A stretch of 64,000 bases of DNA from an uncultured Oscillospiraceae bacterium (GCA_944387095.1 CALXDP010000001.1:1-64000), one strand, 5' to 3'; positions 41,450 through 50,240 are shown, counted from the first letter of the stretch. Notes: generated by a model from the sequence alone, not told the origin. Program-made: numbers and translations.

Positions 41450-42349
41450 ATGACCAACAGCCTCCAGCGCCTGCGCGGCCTCATGCGCTCATTTCCCCTG
41501 GCGGAGGGCCCCTTCCAGACCGGGCTCCCCTTTCTGACCCTGTACCGGCACACCGCAGAGGTGGCGGAGCTCCCGTGCCCGGGGGAGCATTCTGTATATC
41601 TGGTGGTGGACGGCTCCATCCGGCTGTATACCCCCTCGGGCATTCTGGACTATGTCTCAGGGCAGTATTCCATTTCCGGGATCGATACACCGTCCCGGGG
41701 GTATGTCCAGTCCTTTTCCGAGCAAAAGGACTTTTTGGCCCTGTCCATCGCGTTCACCCTGAACGACGTGGTCTCCGTCATGCTGGATCTGGACCGCGGC
41801 CTCACCAACCAGATCACCGGCGGGAGACTGAGCGGCGGGGAGATGGCACGGGCCGACCGCGCGATGGTTTCCTGCGCGTGCCGGTTCTTTCCCATCCTGG
41901 ACCATCCCCTTTCCCTGGACTTCATGGGAAAGCAGCTGCGCCGGGAGCTCATCTTTTACCTTCTGTGCGGCTCCTGCGGCAGCCGGTTCCTGCGCAGCAT
42001 CGTCAACATCCGGCAGGCCGGGGAGATCTACGCGGCCAACAGCTGGATCAAAGAGAACTTCCGCACGCCCTTCACCGTGGAAGAGCTGGCGGAACAGCGG
42101 AATATGAGCGTCTCCCTCTTTCACCAGAAATTCAAGAGCGCGGTGGGCATGGGCCCCTTGCATTGCCAGAAGCGCCTGCGCCTGACGGAGGGGCGCAGGC
42201 TCATGCTGGGCGAGGGGAAAAACGTCACCCAGGCCGCCCTGGAGGTGGGCTACGAGAGCATGTCGCAATTCGTCCGGGACTACAAAAAGATGTTTGGCCA
42301 GTCCCCCAAGGAGGACATCAAAACGCTGTGGGACTCGCTGAAGGAATAG
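41450..42349 (+). CDS. AraC-family transcription regulator
   Basis: A 299-aa regulator of the two-domain AraC_N type. A cupin-like sensing domain (about 20-190) precedes a C-terminal double HTH (TVEELAEQRNMSVSLFHQKF; TQAALEVGYESMSQFVRDYK). The family carries the FKSAVGMGPLHCQKRLRL linker. The ATG at 41450 has AGGTGAT upstream; the longer frame runs back into the preceding terminator and is rejected. The GlcG-like gene 102 bp downstream is the obvious target. Confidence 0.93.
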   Translation: MTNSLQRLRGLMRSFPLAEGPFQTGLPFLTLYRHTAEVAELPCPGEHSVYLVVDGSIRLYTPSGILDYVSGQYSISGIDTPSRGYVQSFSEQKDFLALSIAFTLNDVVSVMLDLDRGLTNQITGGRLSGGEMARADRAMVSCACRFFPILDHPLSLDFMGKQLRRELIFYLLCGSCGSRFLRSIVNIRQAGEIYAANSWIKENFRTPFTVEELAEQRNMSVSLFHQKFKSAVGMGPLHCQKRLRLTEGRRLMLGEGKNVTQAALEVGYESMSQFVRDYKKMFGQSPKEDIKTLWDSLKE

Positions 42350-42451
42350 GCAAACTTTTCGCAGAAACCGGCAAGCAGCGGTCCCCTCCCGCCTGGTAAA
42401 ATGAGTCCATGAGTCAGTACTCAGGTCATTTTCAACAGGGAGGTTCCTATC

Positions 42452-42862
42452 ATGATTCTGACAGACGAGCTGTGTGACAAGCTGTGTGCCGCCGCCCGGG
42501 AAAAGAGCCGGGAGCTGGGCCTTGACATCAGTTTCGCGGTGTGCGACCAGCACGGCCTGCCCCGGGTCTACCGCCGCTACGGGGAAGCCCTGACGCTGAG
42601 CGTTACCCTGGTCCCCGGCAAAGCCTACACCGCGGCGGTGACCCAGTGCAGAACAGAGGAGGTGGCCGCCTGCGCCGCGGAGGGCGGCTCCCTGATGGCC
42701 ATTCAGTCCAATGACCCCAGGATTACCCTGGTGGCCGGCGGCTATCCCCTGTTCGCCGGCGGAAAGATCGCCGGCGGCGTCGGCGTGGGCGGCACGCGGG
42801 ACCAGGACTGCGCCATTGCGGAATATGTGGTGTCCGTGTTCCAGGCGTTGACCGGCCAGTGA
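42452..42862 (+). CDS. GlcG/HbpS-family protein
   Basis: A 136-aa protein of the GlcG/HbpS/PduO-C fold (DUF336): ISFAVCDQHGLPRVYRRYGE, KAYTAAVTQCRTEEVAAC, LVAGGYPLFAGGKIAGGVGV. Members bind haem or corrinoids, or accompany glycolate and diol metabolism; no partner enzyme is nearby to decide. GGGAGG 7 bp before the ATG. A possible -10 (TAAAAT) lies at 42400. Terminator at 42905. Confidence 0.9.
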   Translation: MILTDELCDKLCAAAREKSRELGLDISFAVCDQHGLPRVYRRYGEALTLSVTLVPGKAYTAAVTQCRTEEVAACAAEGGSLMAIQSNDPRITLVAGGYPLFAGGKIAGGVGVGGTRDQDCAIAEYVVSVFQALTGQ

Positions 42863-42904
42863 GCCGCGGAGATTTCCCGCAGCTCTCATCTCCCCCAGCG
42901 TAAT

Positions 42905-42940
42905 AGGACGGGGCGCGCCAAGAGGCGCGCCCCGTCCTTT
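42905..42940. terminator. Bidirectional terminator
   Basis: AGGACGGGGCGCGCC pairs with GGCGCGCCCCGTCCT around AAGA, followed by TT; it lies between convergent genes. Confidence 0.8.
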
Positions 42941-42948
42941 CATTCCCC

Positions 42949-43602
42949 TTACCCCCGCTGGCTGTCTATCCAGGCCAGTTCCTCCTGGGTAAAGGGCCGA
43001 TCCTGATCATAGCAATTCCGGTCCTCCTCGGTGATGGGCCGGATCACCCGGCAGGGGCCGCCCGCCGCCAACACCATGGGCGGGATGTCCCGCGTCACCA
43101 CGCTGCCCGCGCCGATCACCGCGCCCCGGCCAATGGTGACCCCCGGGAGAATGACTGAGCTGCCCCCGATCCACACATCGTCCCCGATGACGATGGGCAG
43201 GCCGTACTCATAGCCGGAGGCCCGGCTGTCAGGGTGGACGGGGTGCCCCGCGGTATACAACGACACGTTGGGACCAAACAGCACATGATCCCCGACGGTC
43301 ACCGGGGCCACGTCCAAAATTACCAGGTTGAAGTTGGCGTAAAACCCCTCCCCTACGGTGATGTTGCTCCCGTAGTCGCAGTGAAAGTCCGGCTCAATGG
43401 TCAGCCGTTGCCCGGTTTTGCCCAGCAGCCGTTTCAGCAAGGCCGGGCGCTCCCCCCACCGTTCCGGCGGCAGGTGGTTGTACTCGTGACACAGCCGCCG
43501 GGCCCTCTCCCGTTCCTGGGGCAGCCCGTCCAGCCAGGGCTTGTAGGGCAGCCCCACCAGCATCCGTTCCTTCTGGTTCCCGTTGCCGCGCTCCTCACTC
43601 AT
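42949..43602 (-). CDS. Sugar O-acetyltransferase (maltose/galactoside type)
   Basis: A 217-aa left-handed beta-helix (hexapeptide) acetyltransferase. The N-terminal MAC domain (ERMLVGLPYKPWLDGLPQER) is followed by the catalytic His in AGHPVHPDSRASG and the CoA-site turn GDDVWIGGSSVILPGVTIG. It is maltose O-acetyltransferase-like; acetylation of non-metabolised sugars is the family role. GGAGGAGACGGAG precedes the ATG. It overlaps the asparaginase stop by 4 bp. Confidence 0.93.
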   Translation of the reverse strand: MSEERGNGNQKERMLVGLPYKPWLDGLPQERERARRLCHEYNHLPPERWGERPALLKRLLGKTGQRLTIEPDFHCDYGSNITVGEGFYANFNLVILDVAPVTVGDHVLFGPNVSLYTAGHPVHPDSRASGYEYGLPIVIGDDVWIGGSSVILPGVTIGRGAVIGAGSVVTRDIPPMVLAAGGPCRVIRPITEEDRNCYDQDRPFTQEELAWIDSQRG

Positions 43603-44603
43603 ATCTCCGTCTCCTCCCGCATCTCCCCGGCCAGGCTCCGGGCAAACAGCGCCCGGACCTGATCCAGATCCTCCGTCTGTCCCAGGGCCCACATCAGTTT
43701 GGTCACCGCCGCCTCGGTGGTCATATCATACCCCTGGATCACCCCTTCCGCCAGGGCCTTCTGCCCCGCCTGGTAGAGGGTGAAGTCACTGCTCTCGTAA
43801 AGGCATTGACTGCATACCACCACCGCCATCCCCGCCCGGCTGGCAGTGTGGAGCTTCTCAATGAGGTTGCGGCGGATGAAGTGCAGTCCCCCCGCCCCGA
43901 AGGCCTCGATCACCACGCCCCGATAGTGCATTTGCAGCAGCATATCGAAGATCTCCGGGTTGAGACCCGGGGTGAGCTTGATGAGAAAGACCTCTTGGCA
44001 CAGCCGGTCCCGCAGACGGCAGGGCCCCAGCAGGGGCGGGATGGCCGACCGGCGCACCGTCAGCCCTGAGCCGTTCACCAGGGCCACCGGCGGCCAGTTC
44101 ACGCTGTCAAAGGCATCAAAATCGGTGGTCCGCGTTTTCACCGCCCGACAGCCCAGCATCACCTTCCGGTTGAAGGCCAGGAACACCCCCGGACAGCCGG
44201 AGGCCGCCATGGCGAAAGCGGTGCGCAGGTTGTCCAGCCCGTCGGTCAGAGGATGTTCAATGGGCAGCTGCGCCCCGGTGAGCACCACCGGGATGGGGAT
44301 ATTCTGCACCATATAGGACAGCACCGATGCGGTGTAGGCCATGGTGTCCGTGCCGTGGGAGATGACCACGCCGTCATACCGCTCCCGGGTCTCAAACACA
44401 CACTGGGCGATCAGCCTCCACTCCTCTGGCTGGATGTTGGAGGAATCCAGGTGGAGGATGTCCCGCACGGTCAGCTCATAGCTGTCCGCCAGCGCCCCCA
44501 GATACCGGCTCAGCGCCGCCCCGTCCAGGCCGGGAGCCAGCCCCTCCTCCGTCAGCCGGGAGGCGATGGTCCCCCCTGTAGTCAACAGTAAGATTCGTTT
44601 CAT
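43599..44603 (-). CDS. L-asparaginase, type I (AnsA-like)
   Basis: A 334-aa asparaginase that hydrolyses L-Asn to Asp and ammonia. The first catalytic Thr is in LLTTGGTIAS and the second in VISHGTDTMAYTAS. No signal peptide, so cytoplasmic. GGGGGGAG precedes the ATG. Co-transcribed with the downstream acetyltransferase through an ATGA overlap, an unusual metabolic pairing. Confidence 0.95.
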   Translation of the reverse strand: MKRILLLTTGGTIASRLTEEGLAPGLDGAALSRYLGALADSYELTVRDILHLDSSNIQPEEWRLIAQCVFETRERYDGVVISHGTDTMAYTASVLSYMVQNIPIPVVLTGAQLPIEHPLTDGLDNLRTAFAMAASGCPGVFLAFNRKVMLGCRAVKTRTTDFDAFDSVNWPPVALVNGSGLTVRRSAIPPLLGPCRLRDRLCQEVFLIKLTPGLNPEIFDMLLQMHYRGVVIEAFGAGGLHFIRRNLIEKLHTASRAGMAVVVCSQCLYESSDFTLYQAGQKALAEGVIQGYDMTTEAAVTKLMWALGQTEDLDQVRALFARSLAGEMREETEI

Positions 44604-44663
44604 GCGCCACTCCCCCCGTTCTGTCAGGAAAGCAGTATAGCAGAGGCGGGAGGATTTTGCAAC

Positions 44664-44692
44664 TTGCCGCCGGGCTATTCCTTTGGTATAAT
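44664..44692 (+). promoter_or_regulatory. Promoter of the flavin oxidoreductase gene
   Basis: TTGCCG, 17 bp, TATAAT, 43 bp before the ATG at 44736. Confidence 0.75.
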
Positions 44693-44735
44693 ACGTCTAT
44701 TCAATCGATTCCATTTGCTGAAATGAGGTATCCAT

Positions 44736-45533
44736 ATGAAATATGATCTGTTGGTCGTAGGTGCCGGCCCCGCAGGCCTCACCGCGGCCATCCAGGCCAA
44801 GGTTCGGAATAAATCTGTGCTGGTGGTGTCCAACCAGCCTACCGCCAGCCCCCTGTGCAGGGCTCCCCGGATGGACAACTATCCCGGCATCCCCCATGTG
44901 AAAGGGCTGGATCTGATGGAGCGGCTGCTGGCCCAGGCTGCGGACCTGGGCATTTCCATCCGGCTGGGCCGGGTACTTAGCCTGGTGCCCCTGGGGGACA
45001 GCGTGATGGCCTCCATCGGCGACCAGGTGGAAGAGGCCTCCGCCGCCATCCTGGCCGTGGGTGTGGCCAGGGCCACCCCCCTGAAAGGAGAGGAGCGGCT
45101 GCTGGGCAAGGGCGTGAGCTACTGCGCCACCTGTGATGGCATGTTCTACCGGGACAAGCCCATCGTGGTGGCAGGGGACGCCCCCGACCTGGAGGAGGAG
45201 ACGGAATATCTGCGCTCCATCGGCTGCCTGGTCACCACTGCCCGGCTGCCCGGCCTGGAAATTCTGGGGGAAGAGCAGGTCACCGGCGTGCGCACCGCTG
45301 CCGGGGAAGAGATCCTCTGCCAGGGCGTGTTCCTGCTGCGCGCCTCCATCGCCCCCACCCAGCTGGCCCCCGGCCTGGAGCTGGAAAACGGATATATCCA
45401 GGTGGACCGGCGCATGGCCACCAATCTGCCCGGCATCTACGCCGCCGGAGACTGCACCGGCACGCCTCTCCAGCTGGCCAAGGCGGTGGGACAGGGACAG
45501 ACAGCCGCCCACTTCGCGCTGGGCCTTGAATAA
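44736..45533 (+). CDS. Thioredoxin reductase-like FAD oxidoreductase
   Basis: A 265-aa flavoprotein of the TrxB family. It has the FAD loop LLVVGAGPAGLTAAIQA, the redox-active disulfide SYCATCDGMF and the C-terminal FAD motif PGIYAAGDCTGTP. It is about 45 residues shorter than TrxB. The NADPH loop is degraded: where GGGDSA is usual it reads VVAGDAPDLEEE. So it may use ferredoxin or another donor, as in flavin-dependent thioredoxin reductases of anaerobes. GAGGT precedes the ATG. Single gene. Confidence 0.88.
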   Translation: MKYDLLVVGAGPAGLTAAIQAKVRNKSVLVVSNQPTASPLCRAPRMDNYPGIPHVKGLDLMERLLAQAADLGISIRLGRVLSLVPLGDSVMASIGDQVEEASAAILAVGVARATPLKGEERLLGKGVSYCATCDGMFYRDKPIVVAGDAPDLEEETEYLRSIGCLVTTARLPGLEILGEEQVTGVRTAAGEEILCQGVFLLRASIAPTQLAPGLELENGYIQVDRRMATNLPGIYAAGDCTGTPLQLAKAVGQGQTAAHFALGLE

Positions 45534-45571
45534 GTTTCCCGGCGTTTGGGAGGAAACTTTCGGGAGAGATA

Positions 45572-45600
45572 TTGAAATCTTTTTGTAAAGATGGTAACAT
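45572..45600 (+). promoter_or_regulatory. Promoter of the P-loop protein gene
   Basis: TTGAAA, 17 bp, TAACAT, 48 bp before the ATG. Confidence 0.65.
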
Positions 45601-45648
45601 AGTGATACCGATGGGGACTCCCCCAAAATGAATCAAGGAGTGATTGTG

Positions 45649-46059
45649 ATGGTCAAGGTAATTATGGGCCTGAAGGGCACCGGCAAGACCAAGCAGATGA
45701 TCGATCTCATCAATACGGCTGTGAACACAGAGCATGGCAACGTGGTTGCCATCGCCCACGATTCCAAGCTGACTTATGATATTAGCTATAAGATCCGCCT
45801 GATTGACACTTCCGACTACGCCATCCCCAACTACGACACCCTCAAGGGCTTTCTGTACGGGCTGTACGCCAGCAACTACGACATCACCCATGTGTTCATT
45901 GAGAGCCTGAACAAACTGGTTCCCACTGTGGGCAACGAGGATGTGGAGCCCTTCCTGGACTGGTTGGAGGCCTTCTCCCAAAAGAGCGGCATCAAATTTA
46001 CCGTCTCCATCAGCGAGGACGCATCCAAAGCCAGCGATGGCATACGTAAGTATTTCTGA
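45649..46059 (+). CDS. Small P-loop protein, unknown
   Basis: A 136-aa protein with a Walker A VIMGLKGTGKTKQMIDL. A Walker B-like strand is ITHVFIESLNKL, with Glu where Asp is usual. Similar clostridial proteins are loosely annotated as PilT-like, but it lacks the rest of any pilus ATPase and no pilus genes are near. It probably binds a nucleotide; role unknown. AAGGAG 8 bp upstream supports the ATG at 45649. Single gene with a terminator at 46078. Confidence 0.8.
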   Translation: MVKVIMGLKGTGKTKQMIDLINTAVNTEHGNVVAIAHDSKLTYDISYKIRLIDTSDYAIPNYDTLKGFLYGLYASNYDITHVFIESLNKLVPTVGNEDVEPFLDWLEAFSQKSGIKFTVSISEDASKASDGIRKYF

Positions 46060-46077
46060 GATATTTGGCACCGCTAT

Positions 46078-46109
46078 CTCCCCGCCCCGGCGCAGGCCGG
46101 GGCGGGGAG
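46078..46109 (+). terminator. Terminator of the P-loop protein gene
   Basis: CTCCCCGCCCCGGC pairs with GCCGGGGCGGGGAG around GCAG; weak T-run (ATGTTTG). Confidence 0.75.
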
Positions 46110-46164
46110 ATGTTTGCCTCTTACAAGAGAATCGTGAATTTTTTGTTAACAAGAAAAATTCTTC

Positions 46165-46193
46165 TTTACAAACGCCAGGAAGTGTGCTATGCT
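46165..46193 (+). promoter_or_regulatory. perR-rubrerythrin promoter
   Basis: TTTACA, 17 bp, TATGCT, 36 bp before the perR ATG. Just upstream is the inverted repeat AAGAA-AAA-TTCTT (46151-46163), and downstream TTAACAGAAAAAGTTATTGTTA. Either could be the PerR site, but neither matches the Bacillus Per box well. Confidence 0.65.
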
Positions 46194-46229
46194 CTTAACA
46201 GAAAAAGTTATTGTTATTGAGGTGACGAT

Positions 46230-46643
46230 ATGGCTATCGTTCGACGCAGTAAAAAGCGGGATGCGATTCTGCGTCTGATACGCAGCACCAAATGTCACCC
46301 CTCGGCGGATTGGATTTACCAGCAACTCAAGGACGACTATCCCAATTTGAGCTTGGGCACGGTCTACCGCAATCTCAACCAGCTGTCTGAGCAGCATATC
46401 ATCCGCCGTGTGGGGGTCATCAATGGTCAGGAGCGTTTCGACGCGGACACCTATCCCCACGCACACTTTGTTTGCAACTGCTGCGGGGCTGTCATGGATC
46501 TGCCCGACTATGCACCGTCACGGCAATACGTCCAGTCCCTCAGCGAGCAATATGAATTCATTGTGGAAGGACATGAATTCAATCTCCGCGGTCTGTGCAA
46601 AGACTGCAAAAATCTCATTACATTGGAGGAAACTGTATCATGA
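46230..46643 (+). CDS. perR: Fur-family peroxide regulator (PerR-like)
   Basis: A 137-aa Fur-superfamily repressor. The winged helix includes [20 protein letters not shown] followed by [10 protein letters not shown]. The regulatory-metal region is [14 protein letters not shown], and two CxxC pairs (CNCCG, CKDCK) hold structural zinc. The Asp-rich site and the rubrerythrin gene downstream favour PerR over Fur. The stop overlaps the rubrerythrin ATG (ATGA), a tight operon, so de-repression by peroxide would raise both. Confidence 0.92.
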   Translation: MAIVRRSKKRDAILRLIRSTKCHPSADWIYQQLKDDYPNLSLGTVYRNLNQLSEQHIIRRVGVINGQERFDADTYPHAHFVCNCCGAVMDLPDYAPSRQYVQSLSEQYEFIVEGHEFNLRGLCKDCKNLITLEETVS

Positions 46644-47227
46644 AAAAATGGGTTTGCCCTGTCTGCGGCTATGTTTACGAAGGGGAGAATCCCCCTGCTG
46701 AGTGCCCCGTCTGCCATGTTCCCGGCTCCAAGTTTGTGGAGCAGACCGGCGATATGAAGCTGGCCGCTGAGCACGAGTACGGCATCTACGCCAAGACTGT
46801 CAAGAACAACCCCGATATCAGCAACGAGGATAAGACCTACATCCTGGACCAGCTGAAGGCCAACTTCAACGGCGAGTGCTCCGAGGTGGGTATGTACCTG
46901 TGCATGGCCCGCATCGCCCATCGCGAGGGCTATCCCGAGATCGGCCTGTACTGGGAGAAGGCCGCCTATGAGGAGGCCGAGCACGCCTCCAAGTTCGCTG
47001 AGCTGCTGGGCGAGGAGCTGGAGCCCAACATGAAGGCGGACACCAAGTCCAACCTGGCCTGGCGTGTGGACTGCGAGTTTGGCGCCACCCAGGGCAAGGT
47101 GGATCTGGCCGCCTGCGCCAAGAAGAACGGCCTGGACGCCATCCATGACACCGTCCACGAGATGGCTCGTGACGAGGCCCGCCACGGCAAGGCCTTCAAG
47201 GGCCTGCTGGAGCGGTACTTCGGCTAA
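46640..47227 (+). CDS. Reverse rubrerythrin
   Basis: A 195-aa peroxide reductase. A rubredoxin-type Fe(Cys)4 domain lies at the N-terminus ([20 protein letters not shown]), followed by a ferritin-like di-iron four-helix bundle ([41 protein letters not shown]). The rubredoxin-first order defines reverse rubrerythrin, a key H2O2/O2 defence in clostridia. Coupled to perR. Terminator at 47263. Confidence 0.95.
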   Translation: MKKWVCPVCGYVYEGENPPAECPVCHVPGSKFVEQTGDMKLAAEHEYGIYAKTVKNNPDISNEDKTYILDQLKANFNGECSEVGMYLCMARIAHREGYPEIGLYWEKAAYEEAEHASKFAELLGEELEPNMKADTKSNLAWRVDCEFGATQGKVDLAACAKKNGLDAIHDTVHEMARDEARHGKAFKGLLERYFG

Positions 47228-47262
47228 TTAAAACCGAGGATTTCAACCAGAAATCGTTACCT

Positions 47263-47294
47263 AAGGGGGTGGGCAGAGATGCCCACCCCCTTTT
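47263..47294 (+). terminator. perR-rubrerythrin terminator
   Basis: AAGGGGGTGGGC pairs with GCCCACCCCCTT around AGAGAT, followed by TT. Confidence 0.88.
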
Positions 47295-47335
47295 ATTCCG
47301 GGCAAAGCGGAAGCATTCCACGCCCCAAACCTCCG

Positions 47336-47386
47336 AGCACACATCCAACCGCCTGTCTGGACAGGCGGTTGGATGTGTGCTATACT
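47336..47386 (+). promoter_or_regulatory. 46-bp perfect palindrome overlapping a promoter
   Basis: Arms of 22 bp (47336-47357 and 47360-47381) are exactly complementary around TG; the core reads CAACCGCCTGTC-TG-GACAGGCGGTTG. The right arm carries a -35 TGGACA (47358-47363) and ends at the -10 TATACT (47381-47386), with a 17-bp spacer. Transcription from here would serve the metallo-hydrolase at 47419. It has no T-run, so it is more likely an operator or a cruciform-forming element than a terminator. Confidence 0.7.
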
Positions 47387-47418
47387 AAGAAAAAAACGTG
47401 CGGTTGTGAAAGGAGTAC

Positions 47419-48408
47419 ATGATGGCGGAACAGTTGACCAAAGACCTCTGGCGTCTAGACATTCCCCTGGTGGGAAATCCCCTGAAAAATTTGAACAGTT
47501 ATCTATTGACCGGAGCACGGAGCCTGTTGATCGACACGGGTTTCCGCCAGCGGCCCTGCCTGGAAGCCATGGAGCGCCAGTTGGCGGAAATCGGTGTGGA
47601 CCGGGATCAGCTGGATATTTTCTGCACCCATCTTCACAGCGATCATACAGGGTTGGCCCCGGAACTGATCCGGCCTGGCTGCCGCATTTTCATCGGGAAG
47701 ATTGACGGACCCGAACTGGCAAAGGCAGCGGACACAGCCTATTGGGAGGCGCTCTATCAAGAATATATTCTAGACGGATTTTCCCCGGAGGAGACGGCCG
47801 AGCTGTGGGCGGCAAACCCTGCCAAAAGCGCGGCGCCTCCTTGGCGGGAGGGGCTGTATACCTATCTGGAGGACGGGGAGGAGCTGCGCTACGGCGGACA
47901 TACCCTGCGCTGCATCCTGACCCCGGGGCATACGCCCGGACACATGTGCCTCTATGACCCCCAGCTGAAGCGGCTGTTCTCTGGCGACCACGTTCTTTTC
48001 CACATCACCCCCAACATCTGCCGCTGGACAGACGTAGCCGATTCCCTGGGGGACTATCTGAACAGTCTGGATAAGACTGCGGCCCTTGATGTGGAGGAGC
48101 TTTACCCCGCCCACCGGGCGGAGACCGGCAATCTCCAGGAGCGGATCGCCCAGTTGAAGGCGCACCACGCCCGCCGGCTGGAAAACGCCCTGGATACGGT
48201 GCGGGAAGCGCCTGGTCTCACCGCCTATGAGATCGCCGGGCGGATGACCTGGAGCATTCGGTGCCGGAGCTGGGAGGACTTCCCCCTCATCCAAAAATTC
48301 TACGCCGTGGGAGAGACGATGGCCCACCTGGACCGGCTGGCGGTTTTGGGACAGGTCTATAATCAGCAGCTCCAGGGGAAACGGCGGTACTTTATCCAGC
48401 CGTCTTAA
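47419..48408 (+). CDS. Metallo-beta-lactamase-fold hydrolase
   Basis: A 329-aa MBL-fold protein: CTHLHSDHTGLAP (metal-binding HxHxDH), CILTPGHTPGHMCLY, RLFSGDHVLF and the C-terminal His in ELYPAHRA. A winged-helix-like C-terminal region (about 250-320) follows, as in hydrolases related to lactonases and glyoxalase II. Substrate not known. Its promoter overlaps the long palindrome at 47336. GAAAGGAG precedes the ATG pair. Confidence 0.9.
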   Translation: MMAEQLTKDLWRLDIPLVGNPLKNLNSYLLTGARSLLIDTGFRQRPCLEAMERQLAEIGVDRDQLDIFCTHLHSDHTGLAPELIRPGCRIFIGKIDGPELAKAADTAYWEALYQEYILDGFSPEETAELWAANPAKSAAPPWREGLYTYLEDGEELRYGGHTLRCILTPGHTPGHMCLYDPQLKRLFSGDHVLFHITPNICRWTDVADSLGDYLNSLDKTAALDVEELYPAHRAETGNLQERIAQLKAHHARRLENALDTVREAPGLTAYEIAGRMTWSIRCRSWEDFPLIQKFYAVGETMAHLDRLAVLGQVYNQQLQGKRRYFIQPS

Positions 48409-48419
48409 AAGACAAAACG

Positions 48420-48446
48420 GAGCGGGGGCCTTACTGGCCCCCGCTC
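48420..48446. terminator. Bidirectional terminator
   Basis: GAGCGGGGGCC pairs with GGCCCCCGCTC around TTACT; TCTTCTTT follows on the plus strand. Confidence 0.8.
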
Positions 48447-48508
48447 TCTTCTTTGCTCTGTATCTTCTTTTTTTACCTTTCAGGCACACCATCAGGCTGC
48501 AAGCCATC

Positions 48509-50110
48509 TCAACGGTCCCACTTGTCGATGAGGGCCCGGATCTGGTCGGCAAACTTGCCCAGGTCCTTGTTGGTGCCCCCCCGGTTGCGGGCGATGACCT
48601 GCATCAGGCGCCGGCCCACCTCCTCCAGGCGGCGGAAGGCCGGGGAGGCGGAGCCGGGCAGGGCCTCGGGAGACTTGGGCTGGAGGACCACGCCGGGGGC
48701 CAGCATTTTGTCGGCCAGCAGGTCGTAGACCTCTTCATAGTTGGGGGAATGGGCCTGGAAGCCATACTCCCGGAGCGTCTGGGCATAGGTTTCCGTCACC
48801 TGGCTCTCGCCGTGAACCACGAAGACATGTTGAGGCTTGGGCTGGTAGGCCTCCATCCATTGCAGCAGGCCATCCCGGTCAGCGTGGGAGCTCAGGCCGT
48901 GATAGTTCACGATCTTGGCCCGCACCGCGATCTCCTCCCCAAACAGCTTCACTTTGCTCACGCCGTCCACCAGCCGGCGGCCCAGGGACCCCTCCGCCTG
49001 AAAGCCCACGAATACCACTGTGCACTCCGGCCGCCACAGGTTGTGCTTCAGGTGGTGGCGGATCCGGCCGGCGTCGCACATGCCCGAGGCGGAGATGATG
49101 ACCTTTGGGGTCTGGTCCGTGTTCAGGGCCCTGGACTCGTCGGTGCTCTCGGTGATGCACAGCCCGGGGAACTGGAACAGCGCCCCGCCCTTGAGGGCCT
49201 CGATGGCCTCCTCGTCCAGATAGCCGTGGAGGTCTCCGGAAAAGATACGGGTGGCCTCCCCGGCCAGCGGGGAGTCCACATAGACCTTGAAATCAGGCAC
49301 GCTCCTGACCAGGCCCTCCTCCTTCATCTCCCGGATGAAGTACAGCAGCTCCTGGGTCCGCCCCACGGCGAAGGAGGGAATGATCACATTGCCCCCTTTA
49401 CTCAGGGTCTCATCTATGATACGGGCCAGGTCGCCGGTGTAGTCGGGGTCCTGGCTCATGTCGTGGTGCCGGTCGCCGTAGGTGCTCTCCGTGACCACGT
49501 AGTCCGCTTCCGTAATATATTGAGGATTGCGGATGATGGGCTGCTCCCGGTTGCCGATGTCCCCGGAGAAGACAATCTTCCTCGTCTCACCCCCCTCGGT
49601 GAGCCACAGCTCCGCGCTGGCCGAGCCCAGCAGGTGCCCCGCGTCCACAAAGCGCAGGCTCACCCCCTCCGTGATGGGGATCTTCTGCCCGTACTCAATG
49701 GTGATCACATGGCGCATGGTCTTTTCCACATCCGCCAGGGTGTACAGCGGCTCCACCGGGGGCTTGCCCGCCCGCTGGCCCTTCTGGTTCTCCCACTTGG
49801 CATCGCTCTCCTGGATGTGGGCGGAGTCCCGGAGCATGATGGACAGCAGCTGCCCGGTGAGACGGGTACAGTAGATGTTGCCCGCAAAGCCCTGCTTGAT
49901 GAGCAGGGGCAGCCGCCCGGAGTGGTCGATGTGGGCATGGGTGACCACCACATCGTCGATGTAGCCGGGGTTGAAGTCCAGCTCCCGGTTGTCCCGCTCG
50001 TCCCTGCCCTGCTGGAGCCCGCAGTCCACCAGGATCTTCCTCCCGCCGCACTCCACACAGTGGCAGCTGCCGGTGACCGCCTTTGCAGCACCGAAAAAGG
50101 TCAGTTTCAT
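48509..50110 (-). CDS. Beta-CASP metallo-beta-lactamase ribonuclease (CPSF-like)
   Basis: A 533-aa MBL/beta-CASP nuclease. MBL motifs: VVVTHAHIDHSGRLP, GSAS and FSGDIGN. Beta-CASP motifs: A (VVTESTYGDR), B (IISASGMCDAGRI) and C (HGLSSHADRDGL), ending with the RMMBL domain (HVFVVHGESQVTETYA). It processes RNA by family analogy (YSH1/CPSF73-like, distinct from RNase J). AAGGAGG 7 bp before the ATG at 50110. Single gene, convergent with the hydrolase at 47419. Confidence 0.93.
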   Translation of the reverse strand: MKLTFFGAAKAVTGSCHCVECGGRKILVDCGLQQGRDERDNRELDFNPGYIDDVVVTHAHIDHSGRLPLLIKQGFAGNIYCTRLTGQLLSIMLRDSAHIQESDAKWENQKGQRAGKPPVEPLYTLADVEKTMRHVITIEYGQKIPITEGVSLRFVDAGHLLGSASAELWLTEGGETRKIVFSGDIGNREQPIIRNPQYITEADYVVTESTYGDRHHDMSQDPDYTGDLARIIDETLSKGGNVIIPSFAVGRTQELLYFIREMKEEGLVRSVPDFKVYVDSPLAGEATRIFSGDLHGYLDEEAIEALKGGALFQFPGLCITESTDESRALNTDQTPKVIISASGMCDAGRIRHHLKHNLWRPECTVVFVGFQAEGSLGRRLVDGVSKVKLFGEEIAVRAKIVNYHGLSSHADRDGLLQWMEAYQPKPQHVFVVHGESQVTETYAQTLREYGFQAHSPNYEEVYDLLADKMLAPGVVLQPKSPEALPGSASPAFRRLEEVGRRLMQVIARNRGGTNKDLGKFADQIRALIDKWDR

Positions 50111-50240
50111 CAAGGCACCTCCTTATTTTTTAGAGCGTTTCGCCAAAGCGTTCCCGCTATGCTTCCATTCTTTTTTCTATTGTAACCTGTATCTTCCCGT
50201 CTGTAAATAGCCTGGCGCGCGCTTTTGTCAAGTTCCGCCC

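Noticed and set aside
45649-46059. P-loop protein as a PilT twitching motility ATPase
   Set aside because: Only a Walker A is clear; far too short for PilT and no pilus genes nearby.
47336-47381. Long palindrome considered as a CRISPR repeat or transposon end
   Set aside because: Only one copy, no spacer array, no transposase, and no target-site duplication seen.
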